Assembly (NCBI RefSeq): GCF_002874535.1
Contig: NZ_CP025025.1
Span: forward strand, 4,087,353-4,151,352
Source: Mesobacillus jeotgali
Lineage (GTDB): Bacteria; Bacillota; Bacilli; Bacillales; Cytobacillaceae
DNA: 64,000 nt
Direction of reading: 5' to 3'
Below are positions 42,956 through 49,956 of this stretch, in pieces (positions within the stretch are counted from its first letter, which is position 1; every line of letters begins with the position of its first letter). Position numbers and translations under genes: made by a program. The notes under the pieces were generated by a model. That model ran no database searches, was not told the DNA's origin, and saw nothing but the letters and a program-made list of their open reading frames with translations.

Positions 42956-43339
42956 CATTAACCGCCTAAGAAAATATAGGATATGAAAATAAGTATGTAC
43001 CGCTATCCCGAAAACAAGCCAGCCTTGATACTCGATAGTAAACATAGTTGATGAAACAATTATAGCGGATATACTATATAGAACGAATTGTAGTATATAA
43101 GGATACTTATTTATTTTTCCTTCTTTAATAATTAAGTCAATCAATAACGTTGTAGGAATGCCGAGTATTAAATAGAAAGGAATCTGATAGATCGTTAGGA
43201 CCAGGATGGTATCCAGATATGGGTTATAACCATAATACCCTGTCTCCTGGCTTGCACCAAATGTCAAATAGCCGTAGAAGGTGATCAGTGCAGCAGATGT
43301 GGGAGCAGCTAATATAATGGCCAGCAGTATTCTTTTCAT
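42947..43339 (-). CDS. Hypothetical small membrane protein
   Basis: A 130-residue protein with four predicted transmembrane helices (about 4-24, 46-70, 80-98, 105-125). No conserved motif recognised. AGGAAGAAGAGA upstream serves as ribosome site. Function unknown. Confidence 0.65.
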   Translation of the reverse strand: MKRILLAIILAAPTSAALITFYGYLTFGASQETGYYGYNPYLDTILVLTIYQIPFYLILGIPTTLLIDLIIKEGKINKYPYILQFVLYSISAIIVSSTMFTIEYQGWLVFGIAVHTYFHILYFLRRLMKK

Positions 43340-43543
43340 TCTCTTCTTCCTTTCTGTGAATGTTAAACCTACTCACTCTATTATATACTCATCAAACGAT
43401 GGAGCAATTACAGTTTTAGTTTTGTCTATGATAACGCAGAGGGAAAACTGAAAAGTGAGGGATTACTAGCGAGAGAAATCGATGAATAAGTTCTTTGTAC
43501 AAGTCACACTTGAAGAATTAGTATAGAGGGAATATTCATATAA

Positions 43544-43576
43544 AAACGTCGTGCCAATCCTGTTGGCACGACGTTT
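43544..43576 (-). terminator. Strong terminator downstream of the peptide gene
   Basis: Perfect 14-base stem AAACGTCGTGCCAA / TTGGCACGACGTTT; on the minus strand it is followed by TTATATG with a TTTT-rich start. It lies about 80 bases beyond the stop of the 38-residue peptide gene and marks that gene as a separate transcription unit. Confidence 0.8.
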
Positions 43577-43654
43577 CCACTGATAGCTGCTACCAAGGAA
43601 ATTTTCTCTATTAACTTCTAAGAATTCCCCTATATAGATCCAAAATTATTCAGA

Positions 43655-43771
43655 TCAATGCTGGTTTGGAAGGTCTTGAAGAATATCAATAATTTGAGTC
43701 ACCAATTCCCCATTTATAGTTACAGCAGCCATTAGTCCCATTACCAGTATCATACTAACTATCTTTTTCAA
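43655..43771 (-). CDS. Putative secreted signalling peptide precursor, 38 residues (PapR/Shp-like)
   Basis: Too short for automatic calling. GGGAGTGG is a few bases before a TTG; the frame reads MKKIVSMILVMGLMAAVTIN and ends QIIDILQDLPNQH, then TGA. Positively charged start, one hydrophobic export segment (4-18) and a short polar C-terminus are the design of RNPP-type pheromone precursors. The C-terminal QDLPNQH recalls the DLP of the PapR peptide of B. cereus. It is divergent from an HTH-TPR regulator 168 bases away and has its own terminator. Function is inferred from design and context. Confidence 0.6.
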   Translation of the reverse strand: MKKIVSMILVMGLMAAVTINGELVTQIIDILQDLPNQH

Positions 43772-43834
43772 AGGTCACCACTCCCTGTTATTTTTATAAT
43801 ACAATAATATATCATTTGTAGATTTTTCTGATTT

Positions 43835-43848
43835 CCCGTTTTAACAGG
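43835..43848. promoter_or_regulatory. Candidate operator between peptide and HTH-TPR genes
   Basis: CCCGTTTTAACAGG is an imperfect 14-base inverted repeat (CCnGTT-TT-AACnGG) in the middle of the divergent region. A TATAAT at 43904-43909 is the likely -10 of the regulator. Confidence 0.4.
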
Positions 43849-43939
43849 ATTAATTTCGAATATTATCAAACAATCACTAATATTTGTAATTTTTCTAGTA
43901 AAATATAATCATAGTTATAAAAGAGGGAGGGAATAGTTA

Positions 43940-44833
43940 GTGGACAGAGCAGACATAATCGGCAAGCAAATCAAATACCTTCGTAATCAAGCTCAAATCA
44001 CTCAAAGCCAGCTAGCAGAGGGAATCGGTACCCAAGCGCAAATAAGTAAGATCGAGAGCGGCGAGGTTATTCCTTTATGCACTACCTTATATGAAATTGC
44101 TTATAAGTTAGGGGTGGATGTTAACTATTTCTATAATCAAGCATATCATCCAAGATTTGATTATGTTAATGAAATAAAATATCAGATCAGAAAATCCATC
44201 CGGGAACGTAATTATGAAGAAGTGGAGCAACTCATAAGAGCAGAGGAAGCTCACCTGGCGTTTAAGATGCCGATCAACCATCAATTTATGCTCTGGCATA
44301 AGGGAGTAGTAGAATATTATATCCGGAAAGATGTTAATAAATCATTAAACCTTCTAGAAACAGCTTTTATGATTGGAAAAGGAAAGAATAGCAATCTTCC
44401 CATCTCCATACAGGACATTGAAATCTTGAACAGTCAAGCTATCATTTATAACGAAATTTCGGATTTCAATCATTCTGTAGAAATATATAAAAATGCTCTA
44501 AACTACTTAAAAAACATGCCAGAAATTCCCGATAAAAGAGTAGTGATCCGTCTATATTATGGAATTGCTAAGTCCCTTTTTAAATTAGAATTATTTAAAG
44601 AATCCATATCATATTGTAACAAAGGGATTAATCTCTGCTTGAATGAAGAGTTGCTGTATTTATTAGGGGAACTTCATTATGAAGCTGGCCAGAATTATCA
44701 GGCTTTAAACAACAACATTAAAGCCTCAGATCATTATTCCCGGGCAAAAGAAACGTTCTATATTTCTAATAGAAAAGAATTTCTTGAAGCTACGGAAAGC
44801 AAACTAATCCAAATTCAAAAATCAGGACGGTAA
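43940..44833 (+). CDS. HTH-TPR regulator of the RNPP/PlcR-Rgg type
   Basis: A 297-residue protein starting at GTG with GGGAGGG upstream. Residues 6-65 are an HTH_XRE domain (IGKQIKYLRNQAQITQSQLAEG..QISKIESGEVIP). Residues 75-290 are TPR-like helical repeats (SLNLLETAFMIGKGKN, SVEIYKNALNYL, SYCNKGINLCL), the layout of PlcR, NprR and Rgg, where the TPR groove binds an imported oligopeptide and switches DNA binding. It is divergent from a 38-residue secreted-peptide gene. Downstream lie two small secreted-protein genes on the opposite strand. Confidence 0.85.
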   Translation: MDRADIIGKQIKYLRNQAQITQSQLAEGIGTQAQISKIESGEVIPLCTTLYEIAYKLGVDVNYFYNQAYHPRFDYVNEIKYQIRKSIRERNYEEVEQLIRAEEAHLAFKMPINHQFMLWHKGVVEYYIRKDVNKSLNLLETAFMIGKGKNSNLPISIQDIEILNSQAIIYNEISDFNHSVEIYKNALNYLKNMPEIPDKRVVIRLYYGIAKSLFKLELFKESISYCNKGINLCLNEELLYLLGELHYEAGQNYQALNNNIKASDHYSRAKETFYISNRKEFLEATESKLIQIQKSGR

Positions 44834-44869
44834 TGTCTTTCTCGTATTTTTCTTTTTAACATATAATGA

Positions 44870-44891
44870 GACAGCAAAATGATTTGCTGTC
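44870..44891. terminator. Weak terminator-like hairpin
   Basis: GACAGCAAA / TTTGCTGTC around a four-base loop between the convergent regulator and secreted-protein genes; no clear T tail. Confidence 0.4.
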
Positions 44892-44917
44892 CCATTCATT
44901 AGTTTATATCTGTGTGC

Positions 44918-45364
44918 TTAATAGCCTTCTACTGTACCTGAATATCTTGTTGATTTCGCCCTGTATAGAGGCGGTTTATCGTATCCTGTCGGCACTGCAA
45001 CTTCGGTTACAACTATTCTCCAATCTCCACTTCCTGCACTACTATTCATAGTTATCTGTGATGTAGAAGTAACTGTCTTACTCACTTTAGTAGACCACCA
45101 AAGACCATTACTTCTTTGTAATTTTACTGTTACTCCTTGTTTACCTGCTGTTTGAATGAATTCATCAACCTTAAATTTCACACTTACGCCTTCTTTCATG
45201 GAGTAAAAGTGATGATAGTTTGAAGGTACAGAAGTAGTACTCGGGGTGGTAGTACCACTGAAATTCGTTATAAACATATTAGCAGATACTGGACTTACAA
45301 CTGCAAAGATTACTAGAAATGCTATAAGTAAAGAGGATAGCTTGATAGACATTTTTTTAACCAA
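44918..45364 (-). CDS. Small secreted protein of unknown function
   Basis: AAGGAG is nine bases from a TTG at 45364 (MVKKMSIKLSSLLIAF), giving about 148 residues; the longer frame to 45373 has the ribosome site too close. Signal peptide ends near SPVSA. The mature protein is beta-rich with many S, T and aromatic residues (KVSKTVTSTSQITMNSSAG), resembling a small beta-sandwich. No family recognised. It follows the 206-residue secreted protein gene by 24 bases and is likely cotranscribed. Confidence 0.7.
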   Translation of the reverse strand: MVKKMSIKLSSLLIAFLVIFAVVSPVSANMFITNFSGTTTPSTTSVPSNYHHFYSMKEGVSVKFKVDEFIQTAGKQGVTVKLQRSNGLWWSTKVSKTVTSTSQITMNSSAGSGDWRIVVTEVAVPTGYDKPPLYRAKSTRYSGTVEGY

Positions 45365-45387
45365 CTTTGCCAACTCCTTATAGAGAA

Positions 45388-46008
45388 TTAAGATGTGATT
45401 TTCGCTGTTTGAATTATATATTCGCGCTTAGGAGCATTAACATCAACTACTAGAGTAGTGTAATAACTGATAGGCAAGTATTTTAGGGCTGTGAATTTAC
45501 CATTGCTGGTGACTCTTGCCACTTTCGCTGTTTTTCCAATAGTCCCATCTAATCCTTCCTTGCTTGTCGATTCAGATCTGGAATACATAGTACCTGTTGT
45601 TTCCGCACGTGCGGAAACAGCTGTTAAATAACTTCCTTCCCAAGAGAAAATTCCACCGACCGCATGAGAAAAATTCCACCCGTTGGTATTGACTACATAT
45701 GCCTGATACTCTTTAGAGCCAATTGAAGCTATTGCCATTGCAGAATAGTGTAATTGACCTTTTTCTAATACCTTAGGCTCGACGTTCTTTTCCTTAAAAC
45801 CAACTTTTAGGTTTTTCCCTTTTACTTCGAAATTCTTTTCACCGTTAGCCAACTTTTGGTTAGCTTTATCTACTAGTACTTGTAATTCTTGGTTTAAAGT
45901 ATCAATCTCCTTAGCCGTAGGATAGTGATTATTTTCAGCGGCGCTTGCTCCATTGGCAGATATGAGTAAGATCAATCCAAAAGTTAAGAGAAACAAAATC
46001 TTCTTCAC
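45388..46008 (-). CDS. Secreted protein of unknown function
   Basis: A 206-residue protein with signal peptide 1-23 (ILFLLTFGLILLISANGASA). Residues 35-65 are a charged helix; 75-205 are beta-rich with NGWNFSHAVGGIFSWEGSYL, an AAATT-like patch of Thr/Ser and a strand-rich end. No domain recognised. First gene of a two-gene secreted operon placed between the HTH-TPR regulator and the LuxR-type regulator, so one of these may control it. Confidence 0.72.
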   Translation of the reverse strand: MKKILFLLTFGLILLISANGASAAENNHYPTAKEIDTLNQELQVLVDKANQKLANGEKNFEVKGKNLKVGFKEKNVEPKVLEKGQLHYSAMAIASIGSKEYQAYVVNTNGWNFSHAVGGIFSWEGSYLTAVSARAETTGTMYSRSESTSKEGLDGTIGKTAKVARVTSNGKFTALKYLPISYYTTLVVDVNAPKREYIIQTAKITS

Positions 46009-46339
46009 TATATTTCCTCCCTATTCTCTTCAAAGGTATACCTTATTAAGTTTTGAGCTCATTACCATTATCTAGGGTATTCTAGTAAATTGTCACCGCA
46101 ATTTGGTCCAGGTTCTCCGCAAGATTTCCATGTGGAGTTTTCTAATTTTGTTGAGTACACAAATATAAATATAGTTATATTTCATTTATATATAGGGTGA
46201 AAAACAGATAATTTATCTCGTTACTTTTGACATAAAGCTCAAATGTCTGAATTTGCGGATTTCACTAAATTACAACGTTCTATTAAGATTAAAGTGAGTG
46301 AAGGGGCAATTAACAAATGTATCAAGGGGGATGTGAAAT
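46009..46339. other. Divergent intergenic region with shared palindrome
   Basis: No gene. It carries the promoters of the secreted operon and of the LuxR-type gene. At 46167-46182 is AAATATAGTTATATTT, the exact reverse complement of the palindrome at 18313-18328 upstream of the ankyrin cassette. Confidence 0.5.
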
Positions 46340-46972
46340 TTGACGAGGGTATTAGTAATTAATGAAAACGAACTGTTCGGGCAAGGAATAAAACAGCTTT
46401 TGGAAAAAGAATCAGATTTCAAAGTTACTTTTTTACAATTATTATCCAAAGAGTGTAATAACACGAACTTCATTTCCAATTTTGATGTTTATCTATTAGA
46501 AAGTACTGCCTTAAGCATGGAAATAGTAAATAGAATTTTCAAAATAAATGTTAAAGCTAGAATCGTTATGTTCTATGATAAATCGATTTCTCACCTTAAG
46601 CAGCTTGCCAGCTTAGGTATAAGTGGATTCATAAAAAAATCAACCTCCATTACTGAACTTATATTAACTTTACAACTTGTGAAACACGGACACGCTTCAT
46701 TTCCTTTACCACTACTGGAACAACTTATTGCCACCCAAAAGCATTTTAGCTCGGATGGTTATACTCTGGATAACGTCTTAACAAAAAAAGAATTGGAAAT
46801 CCTGCATTATATAGCAGCTGGTAAAAACAATCGGGAAATCTCTGAAGAATTATTCATGAGTGTCCGCTCCATTGAATACCACTTAACAAAAATATTTAAA
46901 AAACTGAGCGTAAATTCACGTGTAGAAGCTCTATCGAAAGCCATAAGCCTCAATATAATTAGTATTAATTAA
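46340..46972 (+). CDS. Orphan LuxR/NarL-type regulator with degenerate receiver
   Basis: A 210-residue protein starting at TTG with AAGGGGG upstream. The N-terminal receiver-like domain (1-120) lacks the phosphorylation chemistry: the acidic pair is N8-E9 (VLVINENELF) and the acceptor aspartate is E54 (DVYLLEST), while the GISGFIKK lysine is kept. The C-terminal LuxR HTH is canonical (LTKKELEILHYIAAGKNNREI, SVRSIEYHLTKIFKKL). No histidine kinase is nearby. Glu at the phospho-site may mimic a constantly active state. Likely controls the secreted operon or the 53-residue membrane gene that follows. Confidence 0.85.
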   Translation: MTRVLVINENELFGQGIKQLLEKESDFKVTFLQLLSKECNNTNFISNFDVYLLESTALSMEIVNRIFKINVKARIVMFYDKSISHLKQLASLGISGFIKKSTSITELILTLQLVKHGHASFPLPLLEQLIATQKHFSSDGYTLDNVLTKKELEILHYIAAGKNNREISEELFMSVRSIEYHLTKIFKKLSVNSRVEALSKAISLNIISIN

Positions 46973-47017
46973 ATAAAAGGAATTTAGCTGAAAGTATCTA
47001 TCTAGGAGGAAAAAACC

Positions 47018-47179
47018 ATGGAATTATATATGATTATATTTGTTTTCTTTGTATGCTTTATCATTAGTGCCGTTTTAAATGTTATCTTTAAAATGACCGG
47101 AAAAATCAATTGGGTAATATCATTACTTCTAAGTCTATTTCTATCGATTGTTTTCGTTGCAGTACTAGGCGTTAAATAA
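47018..47179 (+). CDS. Small membrane protein, 53 residues
   Basis: TAGGAGGAAAAAACC precedes an ATG; the frame reads MELYMIIFVFFVCFIISAVL then NVIFKMTGKINW and a second hydrophobic helix ending VAVLGVK. Two transmembrane helices with a short KMTGK loop. No family recognised. It is 45 bases after the LuxR-type gene, same strand, and probably cotranscribed. Confidence 0.7.
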   Translation: MELYMIIFVFFVCFIISAVLNVIFKMTGKINWVISLLLSLFLSIVFVAVLGVK

Positions 47180-47216
47180 GTCTGTCCTTATTAAAGTGAA
47201 TAAAATATGAAAACTA

Positions 47217-47247
47217 AAAGTCCTTCCCAAATCAGAGAAGGACTTTT
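47217..47247. terminator. Bidirectional intrinsic terminator
   Basis: AAAGTCCTTC / GAAGGACTTTT around a ten-base loop, between the small membrane gene (plus) and the CWB2 gene (minus). Confidence 0.85.
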
Positions 47248-47250
47248 GTG

Positions 47251-48951
47251 TTATTTAATGAATTTATTCAATTGCTTCTCTATATCCGGTGAAACCGCAC
47301 CGGTACCGCCAAGGATGTATATATTATCGATTTCACTGCTTTTGGCTGTTAGGAATGCACTCACTTTACTATGCATTTTATTCGCAGGTGTAAGGATGAC
47401 TGGCGCATAATACATGTTTGCCAGAGGTGCTCCCGAAAGTGCGTCTGGGAATAGGTCTCCACGAGCGAATGTCAGGGTACTAGCGTCCATACCAAGATTA
47501 TTTATCCCGTATTTGGCTACATTGACAGACACCTCATAGCGATCACTGCCTCCAATGCGTTCGACCTCTGCACCTGGGCGTATACGTTTTAATTTTGTGG
47601 CTACTGATTCATTTACTGCAGCAGGACCACCTATGATAATAAAGTTCTCTATATTTGGATTGTTTTTAATGAACGTTTCAATAGGTGCCGGCACGCCGTC
47701 CTTCTTTACCAGCAGGATCGGCATACCTGATGGACCTGCAATCGTAGAGGCTGAGAGGGCATCCGGGAATGCTTCACCGCTGGCAATGATGGCTGTACCT
47801 TCACCCCATTGATCTGCCACTCTTTCTGCAATGCTGGCAGAAACAGCATAACGATCATTTCCTCCTATTCGATCCACCTCTATTCCTAATTCTTCCAACT
47901 GCTCTTCTACATCAGGAGAAACTGAAGCTGGTCCCCCAAGAATGATCGCCCGTTCAGGCTGGATATTTTCAAGTTCTGTCACCACTGAGTATGGAAGAGA
48001 TTTAGGATTCGTCAGCAGGATTGGGGCGTCCTCTGTAAATGCTAGTGGACCGCCTGAAACCGCATCAGGATATAAGTCGCCCCTCGTTATAACCACTGTT
48101 CCGCTGCCATAGCCCCAATACCTTAGCGTCCGGCTTACATTGCTTGACACATGGTATCGGTCATTTCCCTGGATTCTTGATACTCCCGGCAGAGTAATAG
48201 AATAAAATGAAATAACCTTATTTCCACCTAATTTCATCGCTTCGAAGGTTATGAAGTTGTATCCCTGGCCCAGGACTAAATGATCCCACTTAAATAAACC
48301 AGGTGCTTTTAAGGCGACTTCCTGCTCATAATTGAGTGTAACATTAAGTTTAACAGCATCTGAACTTCCAGAGACCGGATAATTAGGCGCTGAATCCTTA
48401 GGAAGCCTGGTGTCTGCTGATGCTGGATTGTTCACCGTCAATTTTGGCAATACAGAGTCCGGTGTATTTGAGAAGGCACCCTTTACACGGTATTGATAAC
48501 TTTCCTTTTCTTCAGAGTAGCCCATCACCACAAGATAATAAGCTCCCTCAGCTAATTCGAATGTATCATCACCTATAGGTTCAATTATTTCCTCTGAGTT
48601 CATTTCGTAGATAAAGTAATCGGGACCAAAAGGGTCATCAGCATTTCCATGAAGTGCTTCTACAGTGAATTCTCCGCCTCTTGTCGTGAAAAAGTACTCG
48701 TGAATCTGGTTATAGTCAATCTGCTGTTTATACTCAATCTCAGTCGTAACAGTTTGCGAGGATACGGACTGGCTTTGTAATTGATAAGATTGTGAACTTT
48801 GCTGCTCCAGCTGCTGAATCACAAAGCTTTTTCTCTCGTCCATTCGGTCTTTCAGGAGACTTTCCTCGGCACTAACGAACGGAATGGATAAAGAAGTGGA
48901 CACCATTGCAACGACTGTGGCTGTAGATAACACTTTCAAAAACGCCTTCAA
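47251..48951 (-). CDS. Secreted protein with PPC-like domain and three CWB2 repeats
   Basis: A 566-residue protein starting at TTG (AAAGGGGCG upstream) with signal peptide 1-28 (SIPFVSA). A S/Q-rich stretch (38-70) precedes a beta-sandwich like a bacterial pre-peptidase C-terminal domain (about 75-165, ELAEGAYYLVVMGYSEE), an unassigned beta region (175-258), and three CWB2 units (262-566; VSRIQGNDRYHVSSNVS). Here the wall anchor is C-terminal, unlike in the proteins at 5350 and 40744. Role: a wall-anchored surface protein of unknown activity. Confidence 0.87.
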   Translation of the reverse strand: MKAFLKVLSTATVVAMVSTSLSIPFVSAEESLLKDRMDERKSFVIQQLEQQSSQSYQLQSQSVSSQTVTTEIEYKQQIDYNQIHEYFFTTRGGEFTVEALHGNADDPFGPDYFIYEMNSEEIIEPIGDDTFELAEGAYYLVVMGYSEEKESYQYRVKGAFSNTPDSVLPKLTVNNPASADTRLPKDSAPNYPVSGSSDAVKLNVTLNYEQEVALKAPGLFKWDHLVLGQGYNFITFEAMKLGGNKVISFYSITLPGVSRIQGNDRYHVSSNVSRTLRYWGYGSGTVVITRGDLYPDAVSGGPLAFTEDAPILLTNPKSLPYSVVTELENIQPERAIILGGPASVSPDVEEQLEELGIEVDRIGGNDRYAVSASIAERVADQWGEGTAIIASGEAFPDALSASTIAGPSGMPILLVKKDGVPAPIETFIKNNPNIENFIIIGGPAAVNESVATKLKRIRPGAEVERIGGSDRYEVSVNVAKYGINNLGMDASTLTFARGDLFPDALSGAPLANMYYAPVILTPANKMHSKVSAFLTAKSSEIDNIYILGGTGAVSPDIEKQLNKFIK

Positions 48952-49131
48952 TATTAACGCCCCTTTTTTTCAATTAAGTTAACAAGCTAATATTATTAGA
49001 TTTTACAAAATTTGTAATGGGTCGATTCTACTATTAATAATGAATTTCACTAAAACGCTAATAAACGATTGTTTTCCTTCGAATAATCTGGGGTAAATAA
49101 AGATACCAATACTTCCAGGAGGTAAGCTATC

Positions 49132-49320
49132 ATGAGAAAGCTTATTTACCGCGTTAAGTACCATTGGCATTCTTATCAGCATGGCTATAATAAAGCCGTT
49201 ATTAAAGATTGTATCTGTCCTGATCTACGCAATAAACTTGCGAAGAGAATGGAATTCCACGAAAAGATGGCAGCCGATCACCATAAACAGCTTCAAAGCT
49301 TACAAACCAGTTTTTCATAA
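49132..49320 (+). CDS. Small hypothetical protein, 62 residues
   Basis: AGGAGG ten bases before the ATG and a strong terminator after the stop. Sequence is basic and H/K-rich (MRKLIYRVKYHWHSYQHGYN, then KRMEFHEKMAADHHKQL), with a single CICPDLR motif. No membrane helix. No family recognised. Confidence 0.65.
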   Translation: MRKLIYRVKYHWHSYQHGYNKAVIKDCICPDLRNKLAKRMEFHEKMAADHHKQLQSLQTSFS

Positions 49321-49326
49321 GAAAAA

Positions 49327-49356
49327 GGAGGCGGAAATTCCGCCTCCTGATTTTTT
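49327..49356. terminator. Bidirectional intrinsic terminator
   Basis: GGAGGCGG / CCGCCTCC stem (49327-49347) with AAATT loop and T runs on both strands; serves the 62-residue gene (plus) and the 50-residue gene (minus). Confidence 0.9.
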
Positions 49357-49507
49357 ATATAGTGATGATATTCTTTAAATCAATCTTTAATTCTTCCAGA
49401 ATCTTTTCAACAGTAATGTCTTTGTCATTCAGACCTTTTTCATAAGCGTTCTTCAACACTTCGACAAAATCAAGATTACTAGCCTCTTCCACTTTCATAT
49501 CTCTCAA
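49355..49507 (-). CDS. Small hypothetical protein, 50 residues
   Basis: GGAGG nine bases before a TTG; the frame reads (M)RDMKVEEASNLDFVEVLKN then AYEKGLNDKDITVEKILEEL and ends DLKNIITI. Acidic, all-helical, no membrane segment. Ends at a shared terminator. Not recognised, but coding is supported by ribosome site and residue pattern. Confidence 0.6.
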   Translation of the reverse strand: MRDMKVEEASNLDFVEVLKNAYEKGLNDKDITVEKILEELKIDLKNIITI

Positions 49508-49628
49508 TGAATAAATCCTCCGCGTTCGCTAAAATATGACATCATTCTATTAAACTTCCAGCCATTTGTAAATATCTTTCCAGTAACATTTTGTTACATT
49601 TTAGTTAAATTTGTGTTTTTTAACAAAA

Positions 49629-49657
49629 AAGACAATGAGAGGGCATATTCATTGTCT
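49629..49657 (-). terminator. Terminator hairpin, outer copy
   Basis: AGACAATGA / TCATTGTCT with the minus-strand T run TTTTTTGTTA. Nearly the same hairpin recurs at 49916-49942 on the other side of the repeat element. Confidence 0.65.
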
Positions 49658-49689
49658 ACAGTCGTTTTTAGTTTAGAGGAGAACGAGGC

Positions 49690-49882
49690 TGTTGATTTCC
49701 GTTCCGGTCTCTTCGCTTTCGGGGCTGGCGGTGAGCCTCCTCGACGCTTTAGCGCCTGCGGGGTCTCCCCATGACTTGCTCATCCCGCAGGACATTGATT
49801 GGCTCCTTGGAGCCTGCCCACGTGCGATGGAAATGCGTTAGCATTTTCGGAGGAGTCTTCGCGCCTTCCACTACAATCAACA
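49690..49882. repeat. Bacillaceae-type GC-rich intergenic repeat with 8-base terminal inverted repeats
   Basis: About 190 bases bounded by TGTTGATT and AATCAACA, with an interior TCTTCGCTTTCGGGGCTGG and GAGCCTCC..GCGCCTGCGGGGTCT, then GCGCCTTCCACTACAATC near the end. From memory, very similar GC-rich blocks are scattered in Bacillaceae genomes. The body here has an extra stretch (49796-49850). No protein frame of sense. It lies between two copies of a terminator. Confidence 0.7.
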
Positions 49883-49910
49883 GGGTATTAATACAACAAT
49901 TGACGTGCAA

Positions 49911-49942
49911 AAAAAAGACAATGAGTGCTATACTCATTGTCT
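49911..49942 (-). terminator. Intrinsic terminator of the transglycosylase-CWB2 gene
   Basis: AGACAATGAGT / ACTCATTGTCT stem (49916-49942) followed on the minus strand by eight T residues, 15 bases after the stop of the gene at 49957. Confidence 0.9.
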
Positions 49943-49956
49943 CGAAAATACTTGCT

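Noticed and set aside
43772-43939. PlcR-box-like site expected next to a PapR-like peptide
   Set aside because: No TATGnAnnnnTnCATA match was found; a different palindrome is proposed instead.
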